A DNA stretch of 64,000 bases from Tepidiphilus olei (GTDB lineage Bacteria > Pseudomonadota > Gammaproteobacteria > Burkholderiales > Rhodocyclaceae). The DNA is taken from contig NZ_SBHO01000001.1 of NCBI RefSeq assembly GCF_006980705.1, positions 62,001-126,000 of the forward strand, given 5' to 3'. The notes under the pieces were generated by a model, which was not told where the DNA came from, ran no database searches, and was given only the letters and a program-made list of their open reading frames with translations. The first letter of the stretch is position 1. Each line of letters opens with the position of its first letter. Made by a program: the position numbers and the translations under genes. This document shows positions 8,044 to 16,227 of the stretch, piece after piece.

Positions 8044-8679
8044 CTAGACGAGGAAGGGATTGTGCGCGCGCTCTTCGCCGAACGTCGACATGGGGCCGTG
8101 CCCGGGGACGAAGCGCACGTCGTCGCCCAAGGGCAGCAGCTTGGTGAGGATGCCGGTGATGAGTTGGCGGTGGTTGCCGCGGGGAAAATCGGTGCGCCCG
8201 ATCGAGCCGGCAAAGAGCACGTCGCCGACGAAGGCGAGGCGCTCGTCGGGCGCGAAGTAGACCACATGCCCCGGCGTGTGGCCGGGTACGTGGAGGACTT
8301 CCAGTGTGTGCTCTCCCACTCGTACCGTGTCGCCCTCCTCGAGCCATCGATCGGGCAGGAACGCCTCGGCCTTACCGAAACCGAAGGTGCGGGCCTGCTC
8401 CGGCAGCGCCTCGAGCCAGAAGCGCTCTTCTTCCTGGGGGCCGACGATGGGGATTCCGCCCAGGCGTCGCGAGAGTTCCGGAGCGCCGGCGGCGTGATCG
8501 ATGTGGCCGTGCGTGAGCAGGATCTGGCGTACGTTCAGGTTGCGGGTGCGGATCGCCTCCTCGATGCGCTCGAGGTCTCCGCCCGGATCGATGACGGCGG
8601 CCTCACCGGTGCGGTCGCACCACAGCAGCGAGCAATTCTGCTCGAATGGCGTCACGGGAATGACGAGGACGTGGAGCAT
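8044..8679 (-). CDS. MBL-fold metallo-hydrolase (glyoxalase II/YcbL-like)
   Basis: 211 residues with the metallo-beta-lactamase motif THGHIDHAAG (T-H-x-H-x-D-H), then HVPGHTPGHVVYF, GDVLFAGSIGRTDF and PGHGP, which together give the full di-metal site. The short form without the C-terminal glyoxalase II domain resembles YcbL/GloC-type thioester hydrolases. Glutathione-thioester hydrolysis is likely but not proven. The start MLHVLVIPV at 8679 is the family-like choice; in-frame ATGs at 8688 and 8697 are possible. The TAG stop (8044-8046) is part of the CTAG beside the MITE. Confidence 0.8.
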   Translation of the reverse strand: MLHVLVIPVTPFEQNCSLLWCDRTGEAAVIDPGGDLERIEEAIRTRNLNVRQILLTHGHIDHAAGAPELSRRLGGIPIVGPQEEERFWLEALPEQARTFGFGKAEAFLPDRWLEEGDTVRVGEHTLEVLHVPGHTPGHVVYFAPDERLAFVGDVLFAGSIGRTDFPRGNHRQLITGILTKLLPLGDDVRFVPGHGPMSTFGEERAHNPFLV

Positions 8680-8728
8680 GGCGAGCATCCGCGGCAAGGG
8701 ATGCCGATATTGTAGCAGCGAGGCGAGC

Positions 8729-10003
8729 TCACGCAGCGCCCGGGTAGAGCCAGGAACAGATGAAAACGGCGGCGATGACGCCGGCCAGATCCGCCGCTAG
8801 CCCCGCTGCGATGGCGTGGCGCATCTTCTTGATGCCGACGGCGCCGAAATAGACCGCGAGCACGTAGAAAGTGGTCTCGGTCGAGCCCTGAATGGTGGAA
8901 GCGAGCCAACCGGCATAGCTGTCAGGGCCGACGTTCGGGTCTTTGAGCAGATCGGCGAGAAGCGCAAAGGCGCCGGAGCCCGATAGCGGCCGGAGGATGG
9001 CCATGGGCAGCACTTCGGCGGGCAGCCCCAGCGGCCCGGTGATGGGCGCGAGCAGCGAGACGAAGAAGGGAAGGGCGCCGCTTGCGCGCAAAAGCGCCGT
9101 GGCCGCGAGGATGGCGACCAGATAGGGGATGATGCGCAGCGCCACCTGAAAACCTTCTTTGGCGCCATCGACGAAACTCTCATAGACCGCCACCCCGCGT
9201 GCGAGGCCATAGACGATGAATCCAACGACGAGGGTGGGTACGATCCAGGCCGAGACGATCTGCCCATGGCGCACGCTCGCGGCGATGAGCGCCACGAAAG
9301 CGAGCGCTACCGTCCATCCTACCCAGCGGGGCAGCGGTGCGAGCGGCGGCGTCTCTTCGCACACGTGCGCGTCGCTGGAATACGTGACCACCGGCGGGGT
9401 TGGGCGAGGTGCGGGGTAGAAACGCGCCAGCAGCGGCGTCAGGAAGATTGCCACCAGGGTGGCACAGGTGGTGGCAAAGAGGGTGGTGGGCAGGATGGCG
9501 GCCGGCTCGATGCTACCGGCGGCCGCGCGCAGCGCGATCACGCCCGTGGGCAGCAGCGCCAGACCCGAGGTGTTGATCGCGAGGAGGCGCACCATGGCGT
9601 CGGTGGCGACGCCCGGGTGGGGGTTGAGCCGGTCGAGCTCCTGCATGGCGCGAATGCCGAAAGGTGTGGCCGCGTTGCCCAGACCCAGTAGATTCGCCGA
9701 GAAGTTCATGATCATGGCGCCCATGGCCGGGTGCTGCGGCGGCACTTCGGGAAAGAGCCGCCGCATGAGCGGGGCGATGAGACGGGCCGTGGCGGTGAGC
9801 AACCCTCCCTGCTCGGCGATCTTCATCAACCCGAGGAAGAACGCCATCACGCCCACGAGGCCCAGGGCGAGCTCTACGGCGGCGCGCGAAGCGTCGATGA
9901 CCGCCTGACTCATGGCTGTCATCACGCCCGTCGTGCCACTGAGCTCGCGGCCGGCGCCAGTGGCGAAGGCGATCAAGATGAAGGCGGCGAAGATACGGTT
10001 CAT
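8729..10003 (-). CDS. Fused SpmA/SpmB nucleoside-recognition (Gate) membrane protein
   Basis: 424 residues with two Gate-type halves. The N-terminal half (with NLLGLGNAATPFGIRAMQEL) matches spore maturation protein A, and the C-terminal half (AILRPLSGSGAFALLADLL, then YAGWLASTIQGSTETTFYVL) matches SpmB. In Bacillus these are separate sporulation proteins. Fused versions occur in non-sporulating Gram-negatives, with transport or envelope roles suspected. It lies 15 bp after the HtrA protease gene and upstream of the MBL hydrolase on the same strand, so the three may be co-transcribed. Confidence 0.82.
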   Translation of the reverse strand: MNRIFAAFILIAFATGAGRELSGTTGVMTAMSQAVIDASRAAVELALGLVGVMAFFLGLMKIAEQGGLLTATARLIAPLMRRLFPEVPPQHPAMGAMIMNFSANLLGLGNAATPFGIRAMQELDRLNPHPGVATDAMVRLLAINTSGLALLPTGVIALRAAAGSIEPAAILPTTLFATTCATLVAIFLTPLLARFYPAPRPTPPVVTYSSDAHVCEETPPLAPLPRWVGWTVALAFVALIAASVRHGQIVSAWIVPTLVVGFIVYGLARGVAVYESFVDGAKEGFQVALRIIPYLVAILAATALLRASGALPFFVSLLAPITGPLGLPAEVLPMAILRPLSGSGAFALLADLLKDPNVGPDSYAGWLASTIQGSTETTFYVLAVYFGAVGIKKMRHAIAAGLAADLAGVIAAVFICSWLYPGAA

Positions 10004-10018
10004 GGTGAAAAAGAGGAA

Positions 10019-11134
10019 TCAGGAGGCAGCGGCATCCAGCGTGACGGCAACTCGGCGCCGTTCGGTACCGCGCAGCACTTCCAGCGTCACGCTATCGCCA
10101 GGCTGGTAGCGTTCGAGCACGTCGAGTAAGGTGTCGAGATCGGGTGTGGGGATGCCGTCGATGGCCACGATCAGGTCGCCGACGACGACGCTGCCTTCCG
10201 TGACCGGCACGAAGGGTTTGAGGCCGGCGCGCGCCGCCGGCCCGTCGGGGTCAACGCGCAGGATGGCCACTCCGGGAGGCAAGCCCAGCGCCTTGTTGAA
10301 GGCGGGGGAGGCGGCGGCGATGCCGAGCACGGGGCGGCGGATGCGTCCCTCGCGGATGAGGCGCGGCACGATGCGGTTGACCTCGTCGACGGGGATGGCA
10401 AAGCCGATGCCGGCAGAAGCGCCGCTGGGGCTGTAGATGGCGGTATTGACGCCGATGAGCCGGCCGGCGCTATCGAGAAGCGGCCCGCCGGAGTTGCCAG
10501 GATTGATGGCCGCATCGGTCTGGATCACGCCGCGGATGGTGCGGCCGGTGACGGATTCGATCTCCCGATTGAGGGCGCTCACCACGCCGGTGGTAAGGCT
10601 CTGGTCCAGCCCGAAGGGGTTGCCGATCGCCAGCACTTTCTGCCCCACTTTGAGCCCCTTGCTCTCGCCGATGGGGATGGGGCGCAGGCGTTCGGGCGGG
10701 GCGTCGATGCGCAGCACCGCGAGGTCGCGGTCGGGATAGACACCGACGAGCTTGGCGCGCCAGGTGCTCTGGTCGGCCAGGGTGACGCGGGCCGCGTCCG
10801 CTCCCTGGATGACGTGGAAATTGGTGACGACATGCCCGGCTTCGTCCCAGACGAAGCCGCTGCCGGTCCCCTGGGGGATTTCGAGCACGTTGAGGGTGAA
10901 GAGGTTGAGCGCTTGGCGGGCGGTGGTGATATGGACCACCGAGGGCGAGGTGAGGGCGAAGATCTCGACGGTATTGCGCTCGTCGGCGGTGAGCTCGCCG
11001 CGCGGGGCGATGGCGCGCGGCTGGGCCGGGGTCGTTCCGGCGGTCTTCGCGAGCAGCGTGCCCAGCGAGGCGGCGAGCACGATGAAAAGGATGAAAAGGA
11101 GCGAGAGCAGCGTGAAGCGATGGGCGGAGCGCAT
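10019..11134 (-). CDS. HtrA/Deg-type trypsin-like serine protease with one PDZ domain
   Basis: 371 residues. An N-terminal hydrophobic segment (residues 7-29) exports or anchors it. The triad is His107 (NFHVIQG), Asp137 (PDRDLAV) and Ser215 (NPGNSGGPL), followed by a single PDZ domain (about 265-365). With one PDZ and a likely anchor, it resembles DegS or HhoA more than two-PDZ DegP. Its job would be envelope protein quality control. The start at 11134 opens the membrane segment. It sits downstream of three hsp20 genes but behind a terminator, so it probably has its own promoter. Confidence 0.9.
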   Translation of the reverse strand: MRSAHRFTLLSLLFILFIVLAASLGTLLAKTAGTTPAQPRAIAPRGELTADERNTVEIFALTSPSVVHITTARQALNLFTLNVLEIPQGTGSGFVWDEAGHVVTNFHVIQGADAARVTLADQSTWRAKLVGVYPDRDLAVLRIDAPPERLRPIPIGESKGLKVGQKVLAIGNPFGLDQSLTTGVVSALNREIESVTGRTIRGVIQTDAAINPGNSGGPLLDSAGRLIGVNTAIYSPSGASAGIGFAIPVDEVNRIVPRLIREGRIRRPVLGIAAASPAFNKALGLPPGVAILRVDPDGPAARAGLKPFVPVTEGSVVVGDLIVAIDGIPTPDLDTLLDVLERYQPGDSVTLEVLRGTERRRVAVTLDAAAS

Positions 11135-11205
11135 GCGGCGGATTCCTGACGGTGCGAAGCGCTCATTGTACGGGAAAGGGCGAAGGCAGGGGGGATGGGG
11201 CGGGC

Positions 11206-11232
11206 AAAAACGGCGGCCACGCAGGCCGCCGT
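11206..11232 (-). terminator. Rho-independent terminator of the hsp20 operon
   Basis: A 9-bp perfect stem, ACGGCGGCC (11210-11218) / GGCCGCCGT (11224-11232), with a 5-nt loop. On the minus strand it is followed directly by TTTTT (11206-11210 complement). It lies 22 bases after the stop of the last hsp20 gene. Confidence 0.8.
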
Positions 11233-11253
11233 CGGACAGGGATGAAGAGAAGG

Positions 11254-11760
11254 TCAACCTTGAACGGCGATGCGCCGGGTTTTTGCGGTCTCGGCCTTGG
11301 GCAGCATGATTTTGAGCACGCCGTCGCGATATTCCGCCTTGGCGTCTTCCGCCTTGACCGGCACGGGGAGCGCGATGGCGCGCTGGAAGCGGCCGTAGGC
11401 GCATTGCATGAGACGGTATTGCCCCTGTTTTTCCTCGCGCTCGAGGCGTTTCTCACCGCGAATCACGAGCTGGCCGTCGAGCACCTCGACTTCGAGATCC
11501 TCTCGGTCGAGCCCGGGGATCTCGACGCGGACTTCGAGCGCCTCGTCGGTCTCGTAGATGTCGGCGCCGAGCACCGCCCAGCGCACGCCTCCAGCCGGCG
11601 CCGGCAGATTGGGCGAAGCGCTTTTTTCGTCGTTGCGTTCGCGGGGCTGGAAGCGGGTGAGCGCGCCGGCGGCCCGTTCCCACAGCTGTCGCCAGCCCTC
11701 CATCAGATGCTCCCAGCTCTGGCCGAGGCCGGATTTCCATTGCTCCAGTACCGAACTCAT
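11254..11760 (-). CDS. Small heat-shock protein Hsp20 (third gene of the operon)
   Basis: 168 residues. A Trp-rich N-terminal arm (QSWEHLMEGWRQLWERA) precedes an alpha-crystallin domain from about residue 60 to 160, with the usual VEIPGLDREDLEVEV and YRDGVLKIMLPK signatures. The short C-terminal tail ends KTRRIAVQG. Such proteins hold unfolding proteins for refolding by DnaK/ClpB. The start follows a strong AGGAGG. It is separated from the second hsp20 gene by two hairpins that may lower its expression. Confidence 0.9.
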   Translation of the reverse strand: MSSVLEQWKSGLGQSWEHLMEGWRQLWERAAGALTRFQPRERNDEKSASPNLPAPAGGVRWAVLGADIYETDEALEVRVEIPGLDREDLEVEVLDGQLVIRGEKRLEREEKQGQYRLMQCAYGRFQRAIALPVPVKAEDAKAEYRDGVLKIMLPKAETAKTRRIAVQG

Positions 11761-11787
11761 ACTTCGTCCTCCTCTGCGTCAGACGAA

Positions 11788-11837
11788 GGCCGCCCGGCGA
11801 TGGGCGGCCAAAAAGGTCATTTCCGTACCGGAAATGA
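11788..11837 (-). promoter_or_regulatory. Tandem hairpins between two hsp20 genes (possible attenuator)
   Basis: On the minus strand the transcript first meets the stem TCATTTCCG/CGGAAATGA (11817-11837, 3-nt loop) followed by CC and TTTTT (11810-11814). It then meets the stem GGCCGCCC/GGGCGGCC (11788-11809, 6-nt loop). The first has the form of an intrinsic terminator, so partial termination or stabilisation of the upstream mRNA is likely. Confidence 0.55.
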
Positions 11838-11842
11838 AGGAA

Positions 11843-12238
11843 TTAGCCAGCCTGCACCGTGATGCGCTTGGGTTGAGCCTGCTGATGTTTCGGAATGCGC
11901 AGCTCGAGCACGCCCTGGTTGAGCTTGGCCTGGATGCCGGCGGTGTCGAGGTCGCGCGACAGGGTGAAGCTGCGGGCATAGCGCGGGGCGCGGATCTCGG
12001 CGTAGATCGGCTCCATGCCTTCGCTCACGGGAAGCGACACGTTGCCTTCGATGGTAAGGGTGTCGCCCTCCACCTTGATCTCCAGCGAATCGCGGCTCAC
12101 ACCGGGCAGGTCGGCCCACAGGGTGATGCTGGTCTGATCCTCGATGATGTCGACGCGCGGCACCGCGGTCGGGACGCGCTGGGCTTCCTGGGCGGTGACG
12201 TTGGTGCCGGGGCGGGTGGTGACGTTGGTTTCAGCCAT
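11843..12238 (-). CDS. Small heat-shock protein Hsp20 (second gene of the operon)
   Basis: 131 residues, almost all alpha-crystallin domain (about 28-125). It has WADLPGVSRDSLEIKV near the start of the domain and the conserved GVLELRIPK near its end. The N-terminal arm is short and polar (ETNVTTRPGTNVTA), unlike the Trp-rich arm of the next gene, so the paralogs are probably not interchangeable. ATG at 12238 was preferred over 12262 because AGGAGG precedes it and because 12262 lies inside the upstream gene. 20-base gap to the first hsp20 gene. Confidence 0.88.
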   Translation of the reverse strand: MAETNVTTRPGTNVTAQEAQRVPTAVPRVDIIEDQTSITLWADLPGVSRDSLEIKVEGDTLTIEGNVSLPVSEGMEPIYAEIRAPRYARSFTLSRDLDTAGIQAKLNQGVLELRIPKHQQAQPKRITVQAG

Positions 12239-12258
12239 GGTCGTTCCTCCTTTCGCGA

Positions 12259-12699
12259 TCATTTGATTTCGATGCGGCGCGGTTGCAGATGGGCTTTGCG
12301 CGCGATGCGCAGCCGCAGCACGCCGTCGCGGTAGGTCGCCTCGACCTTGTCGGGGTCGAGATCCTCGGACAGGCTGATGGTGCGGCGGAACTTGCCGGCG
12401 AAGCGCTCGTTGGCATAGACCGTGACCTGGCCGTTTTCCGGAATCGGCGAGGAGCGCTCGCCGGCGATGGTGAGCACGCCTTGCTCGAGTGTGACTTCGA
12501 GCTTGGCCGGATCCACGCCGGGCACGAAGGCATACACTTCCACCGCTTCGCTCGTGCGGCCGATGTTGATGGCCGGATAGACGGTGTCGAGCGCTACTTC
12601 ACGAATGGCCGCAGGCCAGCCGCTCCACAGGCGGTCGAGTTCGCGCTGCAGCCGGTCGAACTCCTCGAACAGGTTGGTGGGAAAGAGGGTCGTAACCAT
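12259..12699 (-). CDS. Small heat-shock protein Hsp20 (first gene of the operon)
   Basis: 146 residues. The N-terminus LFPTNLFEEFDRLQRELDRLW is typical of class A bacterial Hsp20. The alpha-crystallin domain (about 45-140) contains VPGVDPAKLEVTL and YRDGVLRLRI. Start at 12699 follows AAGGAGG; the frame is open further upstream but enters the leader hairpin. First of three consecutive hsp20 genes behind a sigma32-like promoter, so heat induction is expected. Confidence 0.9.
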   Translation of the reverse strand: MVTTLFPTNLFEEFDRLQRELDRLWSGWPAAIREVALDTVYPAINIGRTSEAVEVYAFVPGVDPAKLEVTLEQGVLTIAGERSSPIPENGQVTVYANERFAGKFRRTISLSEDLDPDKVEATYRDGVLRLRIARKAHLQPRRIEIK

Positions 12700-12721
12700 C
12701 GTGCTGCCTCCTTGAATGTTG

Positions 12722-12741
12722 GCCGGGCGGAGTCGCCCGGC
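12722..12741 (-). promoter_or_regulatory. Leader hairpin of the hsp20 operon, possible RNA thermometer
   Basis: GCCGGGCG (12722-12729) / CGCCCGGC (12734-12741) with a 4-nt loop, in the predicted 5' leader about 11-12 bases upstream of the AGGAGG site. Minus-strand loop bases ACTC plus the adjoining C (CTCC) could pair with GGAG of the ribosome binding site. A thermometer role is only suggested; no ROSE-type consensus was recognised. Confidence 0.35.
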
Positions 12742-12780
12742 ACCGGGACCAACGATGAACGCGTGCGTTGCGTTTATTGG

Positions 12781-12808
12781 TATAGGTTGTCTCGCCGAGA
12801 ATTTCAAG
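12781..12808 (-). promoter_or_regulatory. Sigma32-like promoter of the hsp20 operon
   Basis: On the minus strand, -35 CTTGAAA (12802-12808) is an exact sigma32 match. After 13 bases comes AACCTATA (12781-12788), a partial match to CCCCATnT. The same DNA also reads as a sigma70 promoter (TTGAAA, 17 bases, TATACC). The start near 12775 gives a leader of about 75 bases. Confidence 0.65.
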
Positions 12809-12851
12809 GGTTGCATCACGTGTGCGGTACTGGTACTTCATCGCGCTGCGC

Positions 12852-12880
12852 TTGTAATTTCCCTCGCCGCCAGCAATAAT
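12852..12880 (+). promoter_or_regulatory. Promoter of the cbpA-cbpM-ftsH operon
   Basis: -35 TTGTAA (12852-12857), a 17-base spacer and -10 AATAAT (12875-12880). The start would be near 12887, 65 bases before cbpA. It diverges from the hsp20 promoter, with the two -35 elements about 43 bases apart. Confidence 0.5.
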
Positions 12881-12951
12881 GGAGAGGCCCGGGCAGCGAG
12901 AAACCGTCGCCGCCCGGAGCGCACTCATCGGCTGTTCGGAGGCGGTACGGA

Positions 12952-13911
12952 ATGAAATTTCGCGACTACTACGAGATTCTCGGCGTGCCGCGCACGGCCA
13001 CGGCGGAGGAAATCAAGAAGGCGTGGCGTAAGCTCGCGCGCAAGTACCATCCGGACGTGAGCAAGGAGCCCGACGCGGCCGAGCGCATGAAAGAGATCAA
13101 CGAGGCCTACGAAGTGCTCTCCGATCCGGAGAAGCGCGCCGCGTACGATCGCCTTGGGGAGCACTGGCGCCAGGGCGAGGACTTCTCGCCGCCGCCGGGC
13201 TGGGATGCCGGCTTCGAATTCCGTGGGGCGCCGGGCGGCGGTCCTTTCGAGGGGATGGATTTCTCCGATTTCTTCGAGTCGCTCTTCGGGCGCATGCACC
13301 GCGGCGCGGCCGGTGCGCGCCAGCGCCGCAGCGGGGGTTTTGCCCTGCGCGGGGAAGACCATCACGCCAAGATCCTCATCGATCTCGAAGACAGCCTGCA
13401 TGGCGCCACGCGTTCGATCACCCTGCGCGTGCCCGAGCTCGATGAATCCGGGCATGTGGTGCTGCGCGAGCGTACCCTCAACGTACGCATCCCCAAGGGC
13501 ATCCGGCAGGGACAGAAAATCCGGCTCGCCGGCCAGGGCGGCCCGGGGATGAACGGCGGCCCGCCGGGCGATCTCTACCTGGAAGTGGAATTTCGCCCCC
13601 ATCCGCTCTATCGCGTCGAGGACAAGGATCTCTACCTGACGGTGCCGGTGGCGCCGTGGGAGGCAGTGCTCGGCGCCAAGATCCAGATCCCGACGCCGGA
13701 AGGCCCGGTGACGCTCACCATTCCGTCCGATTCGCAGCACGGCCGCAAGCTGCGCCTGCGCGGCAAGGGGCTGCCGAGCGACCCTCCGGGCGATCTCTAC
13801 GCGGTGCTCGAGGTGGTGCTGCCGCCGTCGAGCGATCCGAAGGTGCGGGAACATTTCGCGGCGATGGCGCGCGAGGTACGGTTCGACCCTCGTGCGCACT
13901 GGGGCCGGTGA
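12952..13911 (+). CDS. cbpA: CbpA, DnaJ-like co-chaperone
   Basis: 319 residues. J domain at 1-70 with HPD at 33-35, then a Gly/Phe-rich linker (about 75-120), then two beta-barrel C-terminal domains with [17 protein letters not shown]. No zinc-finger CxxCxGxG repeats are present, so it is CbpA/DjlA-class rather than DnaJ. It stimulates DnaK ATPase and in E. coli also binds curved DNA. GGAGG precedes the ATG. cbpM follows after 12 bases, which confirms the assignment. Confidence 0.92.
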   Translation: MKFRDYYEILGVPRTATAEEIKKAWRKLARKYHPDVSKEPDAAERMKEINEAYEVLSDPEKRAAYDRLGEHWRQGEDFSPPPGWDAGFEFRGAPGGGPFEGMDFSDFFESLFGRMHRGAAGARQRRSGGFALRGEDHHAKILIDLEDSLHGATRSITLRVPELDESGHVVLRERTLNVRIPKGIRQGQKIRLAGQGGPGMNGGPPGDLYLEVEFRPHPLYRVEDKDLYLTVPVAPWEAVLGAKIQIPTPEGPVTLTIPSDSQHGRKLRLRGKGLPSDPPGDLYAVLEVVLPPSSDPKVREHFAAMAREVRFDPRAHWGR

Positions 13912-13923
13912 GGAGGAGCAGGG

Positions 13924-14250
13924 ATGAACGCGGCGATCGTGGTGTCGTGCGAATGGTTGGGCGGCGAGCGTTGGCTCACGCTCGAGGAGCTTGCGGTGGC
14001 GGCGGGGGCATCCCCTTCCTTCGTGCGCGCACTGTGGGAAGAAGGCTTGATCGAGGCCGGTCTGATCGAGGCGGGGGCGCCACGATTCGAAGGGATGGCC
14101 CTGGAGCGGGTGCGCCGCATGCGCCGCCTGATGCGTGATTTCGAGGCGAGTTTCACCGCGGCGGCGATGATGATGGAGCTCATCGACGAAATCGCCCGCT
14201 TGCGGCGCCTGCTCGATCGCGCCGGCATTTCCTGGCGCGATGAACCCTGA
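13924..14250 (+). CDS. cbpM: CbpM, modulator of CbpA
   Basis: 108 residues, MerR-like helix-turn-helix at the N-terminus (WLTLEELAVAAGASPSFVRALWEEGL) and an Arg-rich helical C-terminus (ALERVRRMRRLMRDF). CbpM binds the J domain of CbpA and blocks its interaction with DnaK. An internal near-duplication, LIEAGLIEAG, is visible at about residues 42-51. Sits between cbpA and ftsH with 12-base gaps on each side. Confidence 0.85.
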   Translation: MNAAIVVSCEWLGGERWLTLEELAVAAGASPSFVRALWEEGLIEAGLIEAGAPRFEGMALERVRRMRRLMRDFEASFTAAAMMMELIDEIARLRRLLDRAGISWRDEP

Positions 14251-14262
14251 AGGGGGAATGCC

Positions 14263-16227
14263 ATGAACGAAGAGCAATTACGCAAATGGAATGTTGGCTA
14301 TTGGTTGATCGCCATCGCCCTGCTGCTCTTCCTGCAGAGCCAGTGGCAGGCAGCCAACGTCGTGGAGACGGTGTCCTACACCGAATTCGAGCAGGCGCTC
14401 GCGGAAGGTCGCGTGTCCGAGGTGATCATCGGCGATCGGGTGATCACTGGCCGCCTCAAATCGCCCGAAGGCCGGAAAGTGGCCATCGCCACGGCGAGGG
14501 TCGAGCCGGATCTGGCCGAGCGCCTGGATCGCTACGAAGTTCCCTATACTAGAGTCATAGAAAACACGTTTTTCCGTGATCTCCTCTCTTGGGTGGTCCC
14601 GGTACTCGTCTTCTTCGCCCTGTGGTACTACGTGTTTCGCCGAGTGATCGAGAAACAGGGCATGGGCGGATTCATGTCGATCGGCAAGAGTCGCGCCAAG
14701 GTCTTCGTCGAGCAGGACACCGGCGTCACTTTCGATGACGTGGCAGGCGTCGATGAGGCCAAAACCGAACTCAAGGAGGTGGTGGAGTTCCTCAAGGATC
14801 CGGCACGCTACGGCCGGCTCGGGGCGCGCATGCCCAAAGGCGTGCTGCTCGTGGGGCCGCCGGGAACCGGCAAGACGTTGCTCGCCAAGGCGGTGGCCGG
14901 CGAAGCGAAAGTGCCTTTTTTCTCCATCACCGGCTCGGAATTCGTCGAGATGTTCGTCGGCGTGGGCGCGGCGCGCGTACGAGATTTGTTCGAACAGGCG
15001 CGCAAACATGCTCCTTGCATCATATTTATCGATGAGATCGACGCCCTCGGCCGCGCGCGTGGGGCCTACCCGGGTTTCGGCGGGCATGACGAGAAGGAGC
15101 AGACCCTCAACCAACTCCTCGCCGAGATGGACGGTTTCGATTCCTCTTCGGGCATCGTGGTGCTGGCGGCCACCAACCGGCCGGAGATTCTCGATCCGGC
15201 GCTGCTGCGGCCCGGGCGGTTCGACCGGCAGGTGTTGGTCGATCGGCCCGACAAGAACGGGCGCTTGCAGATCCTCGAGGTGCACGTCAAGAAAATCCGC
15301 CTCGCGCCCGAGGTCGACCTCGAGCAGATCGCTGCCATGACGACCGGTTTCAGCGGGGCGGATCTGGCCAACCTCGTCAATGAAGCGGCCATCGTGGCCA
15401 CGCGTCGGGGAGCCGATGCCGTGACCCTGGCCGATTTCACCGCCGCTTTCGAACGCATCGTCGCCGGCCTGGAGAAGAAAAACCGGGTGCTGAGCGAGCG
15501 TGAGCGTCGGGTGGTGGCCTATCACGAGATCGGACATGCCTTGGTGGCGCGGGCGTTGCCGGGCACCGACCCGGTGCACAAAATTTCCATCGTGCCGCGC
15601 GGCATCGGTGCGCTCGGCTACACCCTGCAGCGTCCCTCCGAGGACCGCTACCTCATGACCCGCGAGGAGTTGCGCCACAAGATCATGGTGCTGCTCGGCG
15701 GGCGCGCCGCCGAGGTGCTGGTCTTCGGCCATCTGTCCACCGGCGCGGCGGACGATCTCATGCGGGTGACCCAGATCGCGCGCGACATGGTGACACGCTA
15801 CGGCATGGACGATGAACTGGGTTTCGTGGTGTTCGAGCAGAGTCGTCCGCGTTTCCTCGACACCCAACTCCCCGCGCCGGGCGAAACCTTGGGGGTATCC
15901 GAAGCGCTGCACGAGCGCATCGATGCGGCAGTGCGGCGCATCGTGATGGAAGCCTTCGAATGCACGCTCGCCGTGCTCCGGGAGAACCGCGACCAGCTCG
16001 AGGCGGCGGCCCGGGAGCTGCTCGCCAAGGAAACCCTGGAGGAAGAGGACGTCGCGCGCTTGCTCTCCAACTTGCGCCGTCCTCCCTGCGTCGGGGAGGT
16101 CGATGTGGATGAACACGGTGCGGCAGCGGCAAACCCCGCGCCCGGGACCGCGGCGGCAGGTGAGTCGCAAGGGGAGGGGAAAGCCTCTGCCGGCATGCCC
16201 TCGGCGGGAGCTCCGCGAGATGGCTGA
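14263..16227 (+). CDS. FtsH-family AAA+ zinc metalloprotease (second-class, stress-island type)
   Basis: 654 residues. Two membrane helices (about 11-28 and 105-125) flank a short periplasmic domain. Walker A GPPGTGKT is at 198-205, Walker B IIFIDEID at 253-260, and the second region of homology reads [22 protein letters not shown]. The zinc motif HEIGH is at 421-425. It degrades membrane and short-lived proteins. Features such as the [22 protein letters not shown] stretch (in part) resemble the extra FtsH copies carried on heat-tolerance islands rather than housekeeping FtsH. The acidic/Ala-Gly tail from about 615 is unusual and probably disordered. Confidence 0.88.
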   Translation: MNEEQLRKWNVGYWLIAIALLLFLQSQWQAANVVETVSYTEFEQALAEGRVSEVIIGDRVITGRLKSPEGRKVAIATARVEPDLAERLDRYEVPYTRVIENTFFRDLLSWVVPVLVFFALWYYVFRRVIEKQGMGGFMSIGKSRAKVFVEQDTGVTFDDVAGVDEAKTELKEVVEFLKDPARYGRLGARMPKGVLLVGPPGTGKTLLAKAVAGEAKVPFFSITGSEFVEMFVGVGAARVRDLFEQARKHAPCIIFIDEIDALGRARGAYPGFGGHDEKEQTLNQLLAEMDGFDSSSGIVVLAATNRPEILDPALLRPGRFDRQVLVDRPDKNGRLQILEVHVKKIRLAPEVDLEQIAAMTTGFSGADLANLVNEAAIVATRRGADAVTLADFTAAFERIVAGLEKKNRVLSERERRVVAYHEIGHALVARALPGTDPVHKISIVPRGIGALGYTLQRPSEDRYLMTREELRHKIMVLLGGRAAEVLVFGHLSTGAADDLMRVTQIARDMVTRYGMDDELGFVVFEQSRPRFLDTQLPAPGETLGVSEALHERIDAAVRRIVMEAFECTLAVLRENRDQLEAAARELLAKETLEEEDVARLLSNLRRPPCVGEVDVDEHGAAAANPAPGTAAAGESQGEGKASAGMPSAGAPRDG

